Below, piece after piece: positions 1 through 9,511 of a DNA stretch of 64,000 bases. How positions within the stretch are numbered: position 1 is the first letter of the stretch; the number at the start of each line of letters is the position of its first letter. Below the pieces are notes generated by a model. The model ran no database searches. It worked only from the letters and a program-made list of their open reading frames with translations, and was not told the origin of the DNA. The stretch lies in contig UQZH01000002.1 in NCBI GenBank assembly GCA_900545445.1, positions 1 through 64,000 of the forward strand. The letters run 5' to 3'. A program made the translations under genes and the position numbers. Source of the DNA: an uncultured Collinsella sp. (GTDB lineage Bacteria; Actinomycetota; Coriobacteriia; Coriobacteriales; Coriobacteriaceae).

Positions 1-2
1 TC

Positions 3-1100
3 GCGATGGAGGGGACGTCGTCCTACGGGGCGGGCCTCACCAGGCACCTCGCGTCGCTTGGGATGCCCGTGCGCGAGGCGCTCTCCCCGGCGAGGACGCA
101 GAGGAGGCGCCCGGGGCAGGGGAAGTGCGACGAGTCGGACGCGGAGAGGGCGGCCCGCGCGGCGATGTCCGGCTCAAGGCTCGGGACCCCCAAGAGCCAG
201 GACGGGTGGGTCGACGGGGTGCGCTGCATGCTCGCGGCGCGCTCCGGGGCGGTGAAGGCGCGGACCTCGGCGATCAACACCGCGAGGTCGCTGCTCACCA
301 CCGCGCCGGAGGGGCTCAGGTCGAGGTTCCGCGGGATGGCGGGGCCGAGGCTGATGGAGGAGCTCCCCTCCGTGCGCGCCGAGGGCGCGCTGGGCGCCGC
401 GCTCGGAGCGCTGGCGGACCTGTGGGCGGCGGCGCGCGACGCGGCGCTCGACATGGAGCTCGCGATCGAGGCGTCCCTGGAGGAGAACTGCCCCGCGCTG
501 CTGGCGATGTACGGGTGTGGGCCCGTGAGCGCGGCCAAGCTCGCGGTCGCGGCCGGGGACAACCCGGGCAGGCTGCGCTCCGAGGCGTCGTTCGCGGCGA
601 TATGCGGCGCCTGCCCCATCCCCGCCTCGAGCGGCAAGACCGTGAGGCACAGGCTCAACAGGGGCGGCGACCGGCAGGCGAACAGCGCGCTGCACGAGAC
701 CGCGAGGCAGAGGGTCATGCGCGACCCCGAGACCGCCGAGTACGCCGAGAGGGCCAGGGGGCGGGGAAAGAGCGACAGGGAGGTCATGAGGTGCCTCAAG
801 CGCTACGTGGCCAGGGAGGCGTACCGGGCGCTGATGCGCCCGCACGAGATCAGGAGGCCCGAGGACGCCTCGGAGCTCGTGGCGGCCAGGCGCGCGGCGA
901 AGGTCAGCCAGGTGAGGGCGGCGTCCATACTGGGCACCAGCGAGAAGTACATCTCGATGCTGGAGAGGGGCCAAAGGGAGCTCAAGCCCATAAGGAGGGC
1001 CTACGAGGCATGGGTCGAGGCCGGACTTCCGCTCGATTGGGACAGGCAAGCCTTCGAGGCCGAGCGCAAAATGGATTCTAAAAAACACCTTGCCAAATAG
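3..1100 (+). CDS. IS110-family transposase with C-terminal Cro/CI helix-turn-helix (5' end outside window)
   Basis: The frame is open to the left edge, so the start and the first acidic residue of the N-terminal DEDD (RuvC-like) domain lie outside. Seen here: the EGTSSYGAGL acidic motif, the KCDESDAERAARAA segment carrying further acidic residues, and from about residue 160 the Transposase_20 domain with GCGPVSAAKL and the ASSGKTVRHRLNRGGD stretch that should hold the catalytic Ser. IS110 transposases act as RNA-guided recombinases using a bridge RNA from the element's own non-coding end (established for the family). Unusual: about residues 285-330 form an extra Cro/CI-like helix-turn-helix (KVSQVRAASILGTSEKYIS) beyond the normal end. 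Whether the element is complete cannot be judged, as the left end is missing. Confidence 0.88.
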   Translation, partial: AMEGTSSYGAGLTRHLASLGMPVREALSPARTQRRRPGQGKCDESDAERAARAAMSGSRLGTPKSQDGWVDGVRCMLAARSGAVKARTSAINTARSLLTTAPEGLRSRFRGMAGPRLMEELPSVRAEGALGAALGALADLWAAARDAALDMELAIEASLEENCPALLAMYGCGPVSAAKLAVAAGDNPGRLRSEASFAAICGACPIPASSGKTVRHRLNRGGDRQANSALHETARQRVMRDPETAEYAERARGRGKSDREVMRCLKRYVAREAYRALMRPHEIRRPEDASELVAARRAAKVSQVRAASILGTSEKYISMLERGQRELKPIRRAYEAWVEAGLPLDWDRQAFEAERKMDSKKHLAK

Positions 1101-1112
1101 GAGCGTCAGGAC

Positions 1113-1155
1113 GCAAAGAGGCTCGCCGCACGAAGTGCGCAGCGAGCCTCTTTGC
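1113..1155 (+). terminator. Strong hairpin just after the IS110 transposase
   Basis: A 14-bp perfect stem (1113-1126 with 1142-1155, GCAAAGAGGCTCGC) encloses a second 5-bp stem CGCAC/GTGCG around GAA. It starts 12 bases after the stop codon and has no T-run. It may be a terminator, part of the insertion sequence right end, or structured RNA of the element; sequence alone does not decide. Confidence 0.5.
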
Positions 1156-1191
1156 ATGTCCGAGGACACCAATTTAATTTAGCGTGGTTCC

Positions 1192-1335
1192 CTAAAGGAC
1201 GACAACGCAGGAGACCCGGCAAGGCCGGGAGCACTTTGTCTCGCAAACATTCCGCAGCCGCGAAGCGGCGAGGACGTTTGAGAGGCAAAGTGCGTAGGCC
1301 TTACCGGGTCTCCGGTGGGAGTTGAGTCCCTTTAG
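1192..1335. repeat. Long nested fold-back element at the 3' end of the formate-lyase operon
   Basis: Four nested stems can be paired: 1192-1200 with 1326-1335, GGAGACCCGGCAAGG 1210-1224 with 1299-1313 (one mismatch), 1231-1248 with 1276-1293 (two mismatches), and GCCGC-GAA-GCGGC at 1257-1269. The outer arm overlaps the stop codon of the glycyl-radical gene. On the minus strand it would form a roughly 140-nt hairpin at the transcript end. A related element follows the aldolase gene near 22.3-22.5 kb. It could be a terminator or mRNA stabiliser, a non-coding RNA, or a miniature mobile element. Confidence 0.6.
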
Positions 1336-1583
1336 AACTTGTCGTGGAAGGTACGCGAAATGACCTCGTCCTGCTGCTCCTTGGTGAGCGTGTGGAAGTT
1401 CACGGCGTAGCCGGAAACGCGGATGGTCAGCTGCGGATACTTCTCGGGGTGAGCCTGAGCGTCGAGCAGCGTCTCACGGTTGAAGACGTTGATGTTCAGG
1501 TGGTGGCCACCCTTCTCGGCGTAAGCGTCGAGCATGTGGACCAGGTTATCGGCCTGAGTCTCGGAAACTTCAGAAACCTTCAT
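1332..1583 (-). CDS. grcA: Glycyl-radical domain protein, detached C-terminal part of pyruvate formate-lyase
   Basis: 83 residues. The sequence matches the C-terminal tail of pyruvate formate-lyase: GGHHLNINVFNRETLLDA, then HPEKYPQLTIRVSGYAV, where the Gly of RVSGYAV is the residue that carries the radical after activation by PflA. The start is ATG at 1583, with AGGAG eight bases upstream; an upstream in-frame ATG at 1628 lacks a good ribosome site. It follows the core gene by 85 bases on the same strand. In Escherichia coli a similar free protein (GrcA/YfiD) is a spare part for oxygen-damaged enzyme that already has its own Gly domain. Here the adjacent core lacks that domain, so this protein must supply the only radical site in trans (inference). 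No pflA activase gene is visible nearby. Confidence 0.93.
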   Translation of the reverse strand: MKVSEVSETQADNLVHMLDAYAEKGGHHLNINVFNRETLLDAQAHPEKYPQLTIRVSGYAVNFHTLTKEQQDEVISRTFHDKF

Positions 1584-1606
1584 AATGTGTCTCCTTCGAT
1601 CGATAG

Positions 1607-1667
1607 GCGCCGGCCGAAACCGGCGCACTAATCAGTAATCGTTATTGTTAGTATAGCACTAACAATA
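1607..1667 (-). other. Two hairpins between the formate-lyase core and glycyl-radical genes
   Basis: TATTGTTAGT at 1643-1652 pairs with ACTAACAATA at 1658-1667 (10 bp, 5-nt loop), ending two bases before the core stop codon. GCGCCGG at 1607-1613 pairs with CCGGCGC at 1620-1626, just upstream of the ribosome site for the small gene. Neither is followed by a T-run on the minus strand. They may act as mRNA-processing or stabilising structures that let the small subunit be made in excess; this is inference. Confidence 0.5.
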
Positions 1668-1668
1668 G

Positions 1669-3720
<2,052 letters not shown>

Positions 3721-4230
3721 TGTGTAACCACGCTCCTAGTTACGTGTAATGCGGCGCTCTCTCACACCGCTGCTTATTGAATTCTTGAATTATCGGCTTG
3801 CACTACCGGCTTCTTCCGTTCTTCACCACACGTTGGTACAGGGAAAAACGTTTGTCCACCTTGGAACTGCAACCCAAAACCCAAGATTTCACCCGTTTGA
3901 GAAGGATAACATAGCCACCCCCTTCATCAGGGCTGTTATATGTTTCTTTTTTTATACCATTAGGGCGTTTTTAACAAATCCGCAGGAAATGCGAGCGCGA
4001 GCAACTACCGTTCACCGATTTGTTTGGTATTTTTCCTTGCCTTTGTACGACGTTCGCTCTAGCTGTTATGCCAGCTTTAGCAGAGTAAAGTGCCTCTGAG
4101 TGGGCTTTAGGACGTGCTCAGAGATCTACCCCTTACTTTGCTGATACCGACGGTGTACGGAGGTCGCCTAAAGGTTGTTTTCTAGGCATGACCCAAAATC
4201 TACCGTATAGGGTGCGCGTGCAAGGGTATC
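3721..4230. other. Intergenic region between divergent pfl and marR genes
   Basis: About 500 bases, AT-richer than the flanks. A 116-codon open frame at 3749-4099 has no ribosome site and no recognisable product and is not called. A two-stem fold-back is visible: AGCAGAGTAA at 4079-4088 against 4133-4142, with CTCTGAG 4094-4100 against CTCAGAG 4117-4123 inside. No clear FNR-like or Rex-like palindrome was found upstream of pflB by eye. Confidence 0.5.
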
Positions 4231-4279
4231 ATCTTTCACCGAAAATAGTTTCTAGTGTTAGGGGTTTTCGGTGGAAGAT
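4231..4279 (+). promoter_or_regulatory. Inverted repeat spanning the marR start codon
   Basis: ATCTTTCACCGAAAA at 4231-4245 pairs with TTTTCGGTGGAAGAT at 4265-4279 (14 of 15), loop 4246-4264. The right arm contains the GTG start at 4271 and the loop holds the AGGGG ribosome site. It could be the MarR-family operator (these proteins bind inverted repeats and usually repress themselves) or a hairpin that hides the start codon. Confidence 0.55.
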
Positions 4280-4720
4280 ACCGATTTCCATGAGCTTGGA
4301 CGTCAGCTCCTTACTGAGTTTGGCGGCATTCACCAGCGCGTTTCGCGCTTTGTGGACAAAGCCCTCGGCGGCGAGATGGCCGTCATGCGCGCCCTCATGC
4401 GCGCCGTCGGCTCGCTCACGCCGAGCGAACTCGCCGATCGTGCCTGGGTCTCGAGCGCCCGTATCGCCAATATCCTGCGCGCCCTCGAGGCCAAGGGTTG
4501 GGTCGAGCGCGAGCACTCAAAGACCGACCGTCGTCGCGTACACGTCACGGTGACCGACAAGGGATTCCAGGTCATCGAAATCAAACGCCGGGAATTCGAG
4601 GACCGCACCGCGGCCTTCCTCGAGCAGCTCGGCGAAACAGATACCCAGGAGATGGTGCGCCTTCTAAGACGTGCCAACGAAATTATCGACCGCAATCAAG
4701 AAAGGAGAGATGCCAAGTGA
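4271..4720 (+). CDS. MarR-family transcriptional regulator of the adjacent ABC exporter
   Basis: 149 residues with a winged helix-turn-helix: LTPSELADRAWVSSARIANI (recognition region about 50-70), then LEAKGWVERE and the wing DRRRVHVTVTDKG typical of MarR proteins. The GTG start at 4271 is preceded by AGGGG. The stop overlaps the GTG start of the first exporter gene by four bases (GTGA), so the genes are translationally coupled in one operon. Regulators in this arrangement usually repress a drug-exporter operon and are released by the exported compound; the ligand here is unknown. The inverted repeat over its own start is a candidate autoregulatory site. Confidence 0.9.
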   Translation: MEDTDFHELGRQLLTEFGGIHQRVSRFVDKALGGEMAVMRALMRAVGSLTPSELADRAWVSSARIANILRALEAKGWVEREHSKTDRRRVHVTVTDKGFQVIEIKRREFEDRTAAFLEQLGETDTQEMVRLLRRANEIIDRNQERRDAK

Positions 4721-7086
4721 GGATTCTCAAGCTCTTTAAAAAACATATCCTGGCACTGTTCGCAGCTATCGTACTTATCGTAATCAGCTGCAACGCCGAT
4801 CTGGCGCTGCCTACCTATATGAGCGACATCGTCGACGTGGGCGTACAGCAAGGCGGTATCGCCTCGCCCGTACCCGACACCATCCGCGCCGAATCGCTCG
4901 ACGACCTCGAACTCTTTATGAGCGCCAAGGACGCCAAGGCTGTGGAGGCCGTGTTTAGTAAGGCGGACAATAACGGCATTCGAACGTACAAGGGCACCGA
5001 GGAGGAGCGCGCCGACGGCGGCAAGATTGCCGACATCATGAGCCTGCCCGAGACCGTCGTCCTTTCGTTCAACCAGGGCATCGACGCCGACTCCATGGGC
5101 GACATGACCGGCGCATCCACCGAGGCAAGCGATGGCGGCGCCGCTCAGGCCATGCCCACCCCCGAGCAGATGGCGGCGATGACGCCCGAGCAGCTCGCCG
5201 AGATGCAGCAGAAGGCCGCAGCCGCGCAGAGCATGCAAAAGCAGATCGACGCCGACGGCGGTAAGATCACCATGAAGAGCCTGCGCCTAGGCGTTGAAGG
5301 CGGTCTTATCGATCAGGGCAAGCTCGTCGAGGGCGCCAACGATATGGCTGACAAAATGGGCTCCATGTCGGGCTCCATCGTCACCCAGCGCGCCGTGAGC
5401 TACGTGCAGGACGAGTACAAGGCACAGGGCATCGACCCCGCCGACGTGCAGAACGCCTACCTGGGCCGCATGGCGACCACGATGTTTGGTCTGTGTCTGG
5501 TGTCGCTGGTCGCCACCATCCTGACCGGCGCCGTGGCTTCGCGCACCGCCTGCTCCATCGCCCGCGACCTGCGCCGCGAGACCTTCAACAAGGTTATGCA
5601 CTTCTCGCCGGCCGAGGTGGGCAAGTTTAGCCAGGCCTCGCTCATCACCCGCTGCACCAACGACATTCAGCAGATTCAGATGGCCGCAACCCTGTTTATC
5701 CGCATGTGCCTGATGGCCCCCGTCATGGGCATCGTCGCCGTCATGCGCGTCCTGGCCAACCACACCGGCCTGGAGTGGACCATCGCCGTGGCCATCATCG
5801 CGGTCTCGGCCGTTGTCGGCGTGCTCATGGGCCTCACCATGCCCAAGTTCAAAAAGATGCAGAGCTTTGTGGACCGCGTGAACCTTACCGCCCGCGAGCT
5901 GCTCGACGGCCTTATGCCCATCCGCTCGTTCAACCGCGAGGAACATGAGCTCGAGCGTTTTGACAAGGCTTCGCTCGACCTAATGACCACGCAGCTCTAC
6001 ACCAACCGCGCCATGAGCTTTATGATGCCGCTCATGATGCTCGTCATGAACTGCATCACCGTGCTTATCGTCTGGTTTGGCGCGCAGGGCGTGTCCGACG
6101 GCGTGATGCAGGTCGGCAACATGATGGCGTTCATCTCCTATACCATGCAGATCGTCATGGCGTTTATGATCCTCACCATGGTTTCGGTCATCCTGCCGCG
6201 CGCCGAGGTCGCAGCCGAGCGCGTGGAAGAGGTCATCACCTGCCCCACCAGCATCAACGACCCTGCCTCGCCCAAACTGCCTGCGACCAGCGCGCCACGC
6301 GGTGAGCTCACCTTCCGCGACGTGAGCTTCCAGTATCCCGATGCCCGCGCCGATGTCATCAGCGGCGTGAACTTCACCACGCATGCCGGTCAGATGCTCG
6401 GCATCATTGGCTCCACGGGCTCGGGCAAGTCCACGCTCGTGCAGCTGATTCCGCGCCTGTACGACGTCACGGGCGGCAGCATTTCGCTCGACGGCATCGA
6501 CGTGCGCGACATGACTCTTTCCGAGCTGCGCCGCCGCATTGGTTACATCCCGCAGCAGGGTCGCCTGTTCTCGGGCACCGTCGAGAGCAACCTCAAGTTT
6601 GCCGGCGACATGGTGAGCGATGATGACATGCACCGGGCGGCACGCATCGCCCAGGCCGAGGACTTTATCGCCGAGCGCGAGGACGGCTACGACTCCCCCA
6701 TCAGCCAGGGAGGCTCCAATGTCTCGGGCGGTCAGCGCCAGCGCTTGGCCATCGCCCGCGCATTGGCCAAAAAGCCCGAGGTTGTGGTGTTCGATGACTC
6801 GTTTAGCGCCCTCGACTACAAGACCGACGCGCGTCTACGCGAGGAGCTGGCCAAAAACGTTACCGACGCCGCGCTCGTGGTCGTGGCCCAGCGCATCGCG
6901 ACCATCATGCACGCCGACCAGATCATCGTGCTCGACGACGGCCACGTAGTGGGCACCGGCACGCACGAGGAGCTGCTGCGCAGCTGCCCGGCGTACCTGG
7001 AGATCGCACAGTCGCAGCTTTCCGCCGAGGAGCTGGGGCTTACCCAAGAAGAAATTGCAGCCGTCATGGAAGGAGGCGAGCGCTAA
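4717..7086 (+). CDS. Heterodimeric ABC exporter subunit A (degenerate ATP site, large extracytoplasmic insert)
   Basis: 789 residues: membrane domain then nucleotide-binding domain. The first membrane segment (about 10-30) is followed by an unusually long loop, roughly residues 45-250, rich in Met, Gln and Ala, before the remaining five segments. The ATPase part shows Walker A GSTGSGKST, signature NVSGGQRQRL and Walker B VVVFDDSFSALD. The usual catalytic Glu after Walker B is Asp here, the hallmark of the non-hydrolysing site of asymmetric exporters such as TM287/288 or BmrCD. Start is GTG at 4717 with AAAGGAG upstream; the frame is open further upstream but the ribosome site and the overlap with marR support 4717. 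It pairs with the next gene, which has a canonical site. Probable multidrug or peptide export; substrate unknown. Confidence 0.92.
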   Translation: MRILKLFKKHILALFAAIVLIVISCNADLALPTYMSDIVDVGVQQGGIASPVPDTIRAESLDDLELFMSAKDAKAVEAVFSKADNNGIRTYKGTEEERADGGKIADIMSLPETVVLSFNQGIDADSMGDMTGASTEASDGGAAQAMPTPEQMAAMTPEQLAEMQQKAAAAQSMQKQIDADGGKITMKSLRLGVEGGLIDQGKLVEGANDMADKMGSMSGSIVTQRAVSYVQDEYKAQGIDPADVQNAYLGRMATTMFGLCLVSLVATILTGAVASRTACSIARDLRRETFNKVMHFSPAEVGKFSQASLITRCTNDIQQIQMAATLFIRMCLMAPVMGIVAVMRVLANHTGLEWTIAVAIIAVSAVVGVLMGLTMPKFKKMQSFVDRVNLTARELLDGLMPIRSFNREEHELERFDKASLDLMTTQLYTNRAMSFMMPLMMLVMNCITVLIVWFGAQGVSDGVMQVGNMMAFISYTMQIVMAFMILTMVSVILPRAEVAAERVEEVITCPTSINDPASPKLPATSAPRGELTFRDVSFQYPDARADVISGVNFTTHAGQMLGIIGSTGSGKSTLVQLIPRLYDVTGGSISLDGIDVRDMTLSELRRRIGYIPQQGRLFSGTVESNLKFAGDMVSDDDMHRAARIAQAEDFIAEREDGYDSPISQGGSNVSGGQRQRLAIARALAKKPEVVVFDDSFSALDYKTDARLREELAKNVTDAALVVVAQRIATIMHADQIIVLDDGHVVGTGTHEELLRSCPAYLEIAQSQLSAEELGLTQEEIAAVMEGGER

Positions 7087-8933
7087 TGGCAGACGAGACC
7101 AAGACTCAGATTCCCAAGCCCACCCGCCAGCGTGGTCCCATGGGCCGCATGCGTCGCGGCGAAAAGGCCAAGGACTTTAAGGGCACCATGAGGCAGCTGC
7201 TCGGCTATATCGGCCAGCACAAGATTGCCGTGTTTGCCGCCGTCGCCTTTGCCGTGTGCTCGGTCATCTTTAACATTGTGGGACCCAAGGTGCTCGGCCA
7301 GGTTACGACCAAGCTGTTCGAGGGCCTGGTTGCCAAGGTCAACGGTACCGGCGATGTCGACTTTAACTGGATCGCCAAGACGCTCGGCTTTTTGCTCTGC
7401 CTGTATCTGGCGAGCTCTGTTTGCAGCCTCATCCAGGGCTGGCTCATGACCGGCGTCACGCAAAAGATTTGCTACCGCATGCGCAAGGAGATCGCCGCCA
7501 AGATCGCCGTCGTGCCGATGAGCTACTTCAACGGCCACAGCAAGGGCGACGTGCTCAGCCGCATCACCAACGACGTCGATACGCTGGGGCAATCGCTCAA
7601 CCAGAGCGTGACGCAGCTTATTACGTCCGTCACACAGATTATCGGCGTGCTCATCATGATGCTTTCGATCAGCCTGCCGCTCACCGGCGTCACCGTGCTC
7701 ACGCTGCCGGCCGCCGCGATTATCTTGATGGTGATGATTCACTTCTCGCAGCCGTACTTCCGCGAGCAGCAGCAGGTCCTGGGTACCGTCAACGGCATTA
7801 TCGAGGAGGACTTTGCCGGCCAGAACGTCATTCAGGTGTTCGACCGCGCCGAGGCCTCGATCGAGGAGTTCGACCGTCAAAACGACCGCCTGTTTATTAG
7901 TGGCTGGCGCTCGCAGTTCCTGTCGGGCCTGATGATGCCGCTTATGAGCCTGGTGGGCAACATGGGTTACGTGGGCGTTGTCGTAGTGGGCGCGCAGCTC
8001 GCGCTGACCGGCAATGCCACGCCCGGCGACATCCAGAGCTTTATCCAGTACGTGCGCAACTTTACGCAACCCGTGCAGCAGCTGGGCAACGTGAGCAACA
8101 CGATGCAGTCGATGGCCGCTGCCACCGAGCGCGTCTTTGAGTTCTTGGCCGCGCCCGAGGAGGAGCAGAAGGCCGACGCGCAGATTCCCGAGAGGCGTCC
8201 CGGCCACGTGGAGTTCGACCATGTCAAGTTTGGCTACACACCCGACAAGACCATCATCCACGACTTTAGCTGCGAGGCGCAGCCCGGCCAGACCATCGCC
8301 ATCGTCGGCCCCACCGGCGCCGGCAAGACCACGCTCATTAAGCTGCTGCAGCGCTTTTACGACGTGGACGGCGGTTCGCTGCGCGTCGAGGGCGTCGACG
8401 TGCGCGACTGGGACCGCGCGGCGCTGCGCGGCGAGTTTGCCATGGTGCTGCAGGATACCTGGCTGTTTAACGGCACCATCCGCGAAAACATCCGCTACGG
8501 ACGCCCCGATGCGAGCGATGCCGAGGTCGAAGCCGCTGCACGTGCCGCACGCTGCGACCACTTTATCCATACGCTCGCCGGCGGCTACGACTTTATGATC
8601 AACGAGGAGGGCACTAACCTGTCGCAGGGTCAGCGCCAGCTCGTGACCATCGCCCGTGCCATTTTGGCCGACCGCCCGGCGCTGATTCTGGACGAGGCGA
8701 CCTCCAACGTCGATACCCGTACCGAGGAGCTTATTCAGCGTGCCATGGATGCGCTGATGCAGGGCCGTACCAGCTTTGTTATCGCGCACCGCCTGTCCAC
8801 GATCCGCAACGCCGACGTGATCTTGGTAATTCGCGACGGCGACATCGTCGAGAAGGGCACGCACGACGAGTTGCTCGCCCAGGGCGGCTTCTACGCCGAC
8901 CTGTACAACTCGCAGTTCGACGAAGCGGCGTAA
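7086..8933 (+). CDS. Heterodimeric ABC exporter subunit B (canonical ATP site)
   Basis: 615 residues, six membrane segments followed by an ATPase domain with Walker A GPTGAGKTT, signature NLSQGQRQLV, Walker B ALILDEATSNVD and switch His in IAHRLSTI. The catalytic Glu is present, so this half should carry the hydrolytic activity of the pair. The ATG shares one base with the preceding stop (TAATG), giving tight coupling to subunit A. An N-terminal basic cytoplasmic stretch of about 35 residues precedes the first membrane helix. A strong terminator follows at 8967, ending the marR-exporter operon. Confidence 0.94.
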   Translation: MADETKTQIPKPTRQRGPMGRMRRGEKAKDFKGTMRQLLGYIGQHKIAVFAAVAFAVCSVIFNIVGPKVLGQVTTKLFEGLVAKVNGTGDVDFNWIAKTLGFLLCLYLASSVCSLIQGWLMTGVTQKICYRMRKEIAAKIAVVPMSYFNGHSKGDVLSRITNDVDTLGQSLNQSVTQLITSVTQIIGVLIMMLSISLPLTGVTVLTLPAAAIILMVMIHFSQPYFREQQQVLGTVNGIIEEDFAGQNVIQVFDRAEASIEEFDRQNDRLFISGWRSQFLSGLMMPLMSLVGNMGYVGVVVVGAQLALTGNATPGDIQSFIQYVRNFTQPVQQLGNVSNTMQSMAAATERVFEFLAAPEEEQKADAQIPERRPGHVEFDHVKFGYTPDKTIIHDFSCEAQPGQTIAIVGPTGAGKTTLIKLLQRFYDVDGGSLRVEGVDVRDWDRAALRGEFAMVLQDTWLFNGTIRENIRYGRPDASDAEVEAAARAARCDHFIHTLAGGYDFMINEEGTNLSQGQRQLVTIARAILADRPALILDEATSNVDTRTEELIQRAMDALMQGRTSFVIAHRLSTIRNADVILVIRDGDIVEKGTHDELLAQGGFYADLYNSQFDEAA

Positions 8934-8966
8934 ATTCTGCCGCAGGGAACGAATAACGCCCGAGAA

Positions 8967-8999
8967 CGGGGGCGCAGGACAACCTGCGCCCCCGTTTTT
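8967..8999 (+). terminator. Rho-independent terminator of the exporter operon
   Basis: CGGGGGCGCAGG at 8967-8978 pairs perfectly with 8983-8994 around ACAA and is followed by TTTTT at 8995-8999. Confidence 0.92.
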
Positions 9000-9053
9000 G
9001 TTCTGCGGCCCTTGAGCCGCCTCCCCTGGGACCTGATTGACAGCCCCTTCGAG

Positions 9054-9292
9054 GCCCCGTGGGCAAAAAAGGGCAAATATGAGTACTGTTACTTTTTTAG
9101 TATCAGCCAAAACAGCCTCAAACGACCTCCTTGCGGCCTCTATACGCCTTCAAATTAATCAAAACGCCCGTTAGCGGGCTTCTGCGTGCCAACGTTAATG
9201 AACATATTTTTCACTTTGTCTATTATCTTGCCAGACCGATATGATACTAAGATAGCAACCGTACTCATATTTGGCATTTTTTGCCCGCGGGG
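9054..9292. repeat. Fold-back element with ~50-bp imperfect inverted ends
   Basis: The left arm 9054-9104 (CCCCGTGGGCAAAAAAGGGC, then a part containing AAATATGAGTACTGTTAC) is matched in reverse complement by 9242-9292 (containing GTACTCATATTTGG and TTTTTTGCCCGCGGGG) with a handful of mismatches. About 135 bp lie between the arms with no coding potential. This resembles a miniature inverted-repeat element. No target duplication was recognised. Confidence 0.6.
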
Positions 9293-9360
9293 TGTTTCCT
9301 GGGGAACCGACAACAGCCTTAGGGTCGCGCGCGGTGCCACTCCCTCCCGACATCCGCCGA

Positions 9361-9412
9361 CGTTTACCCAGATAAAACCTGCCAAAATAAACCTGTCCCT
9401 TTTTGGCAGGTT
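9361..9412 (-). repeat. 52-bp repeat, copy 1 (inverted orientation)
   Basis: Reverse complement of the repeat also found at 10995-11046 and 15576-15627. It contains AACCTGCCAAAA and TTTTGGCAGGTT as inverted arms around GGGACAGGTTTA. The two other copies each follow the end of a luxR reading frame; this copy does not. Confidence 0.75.
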
Positions 9413-9428
9413 TCGGGGTAACAAGGGC

Positions 9429-9457
9429 TTGCACTTTAGCGTGCGACAGCGGATAAT
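9429..9457 (+). promoter_or_regulatory. Candidate sigma70-type promoter of the DAHP synthase gene
   Basis: TTGCAC at 9429-9434 and GATAAT at 9452-9457 are separated by 17 bases, 54 bases before the start codon. Confidence 0.5.
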
Positions 9458-9511
9458 GCCGAACACTCAACAGTACGCTTATTGCTCTTTCTATAGATTG
9501 AGGAGGCCCCT

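Noticed and set aside
3749..4099. 116-codon open frame upstream of marR
   Set aside because: No ribosome site and no recognisable product; it covers the promoter region of pflB.
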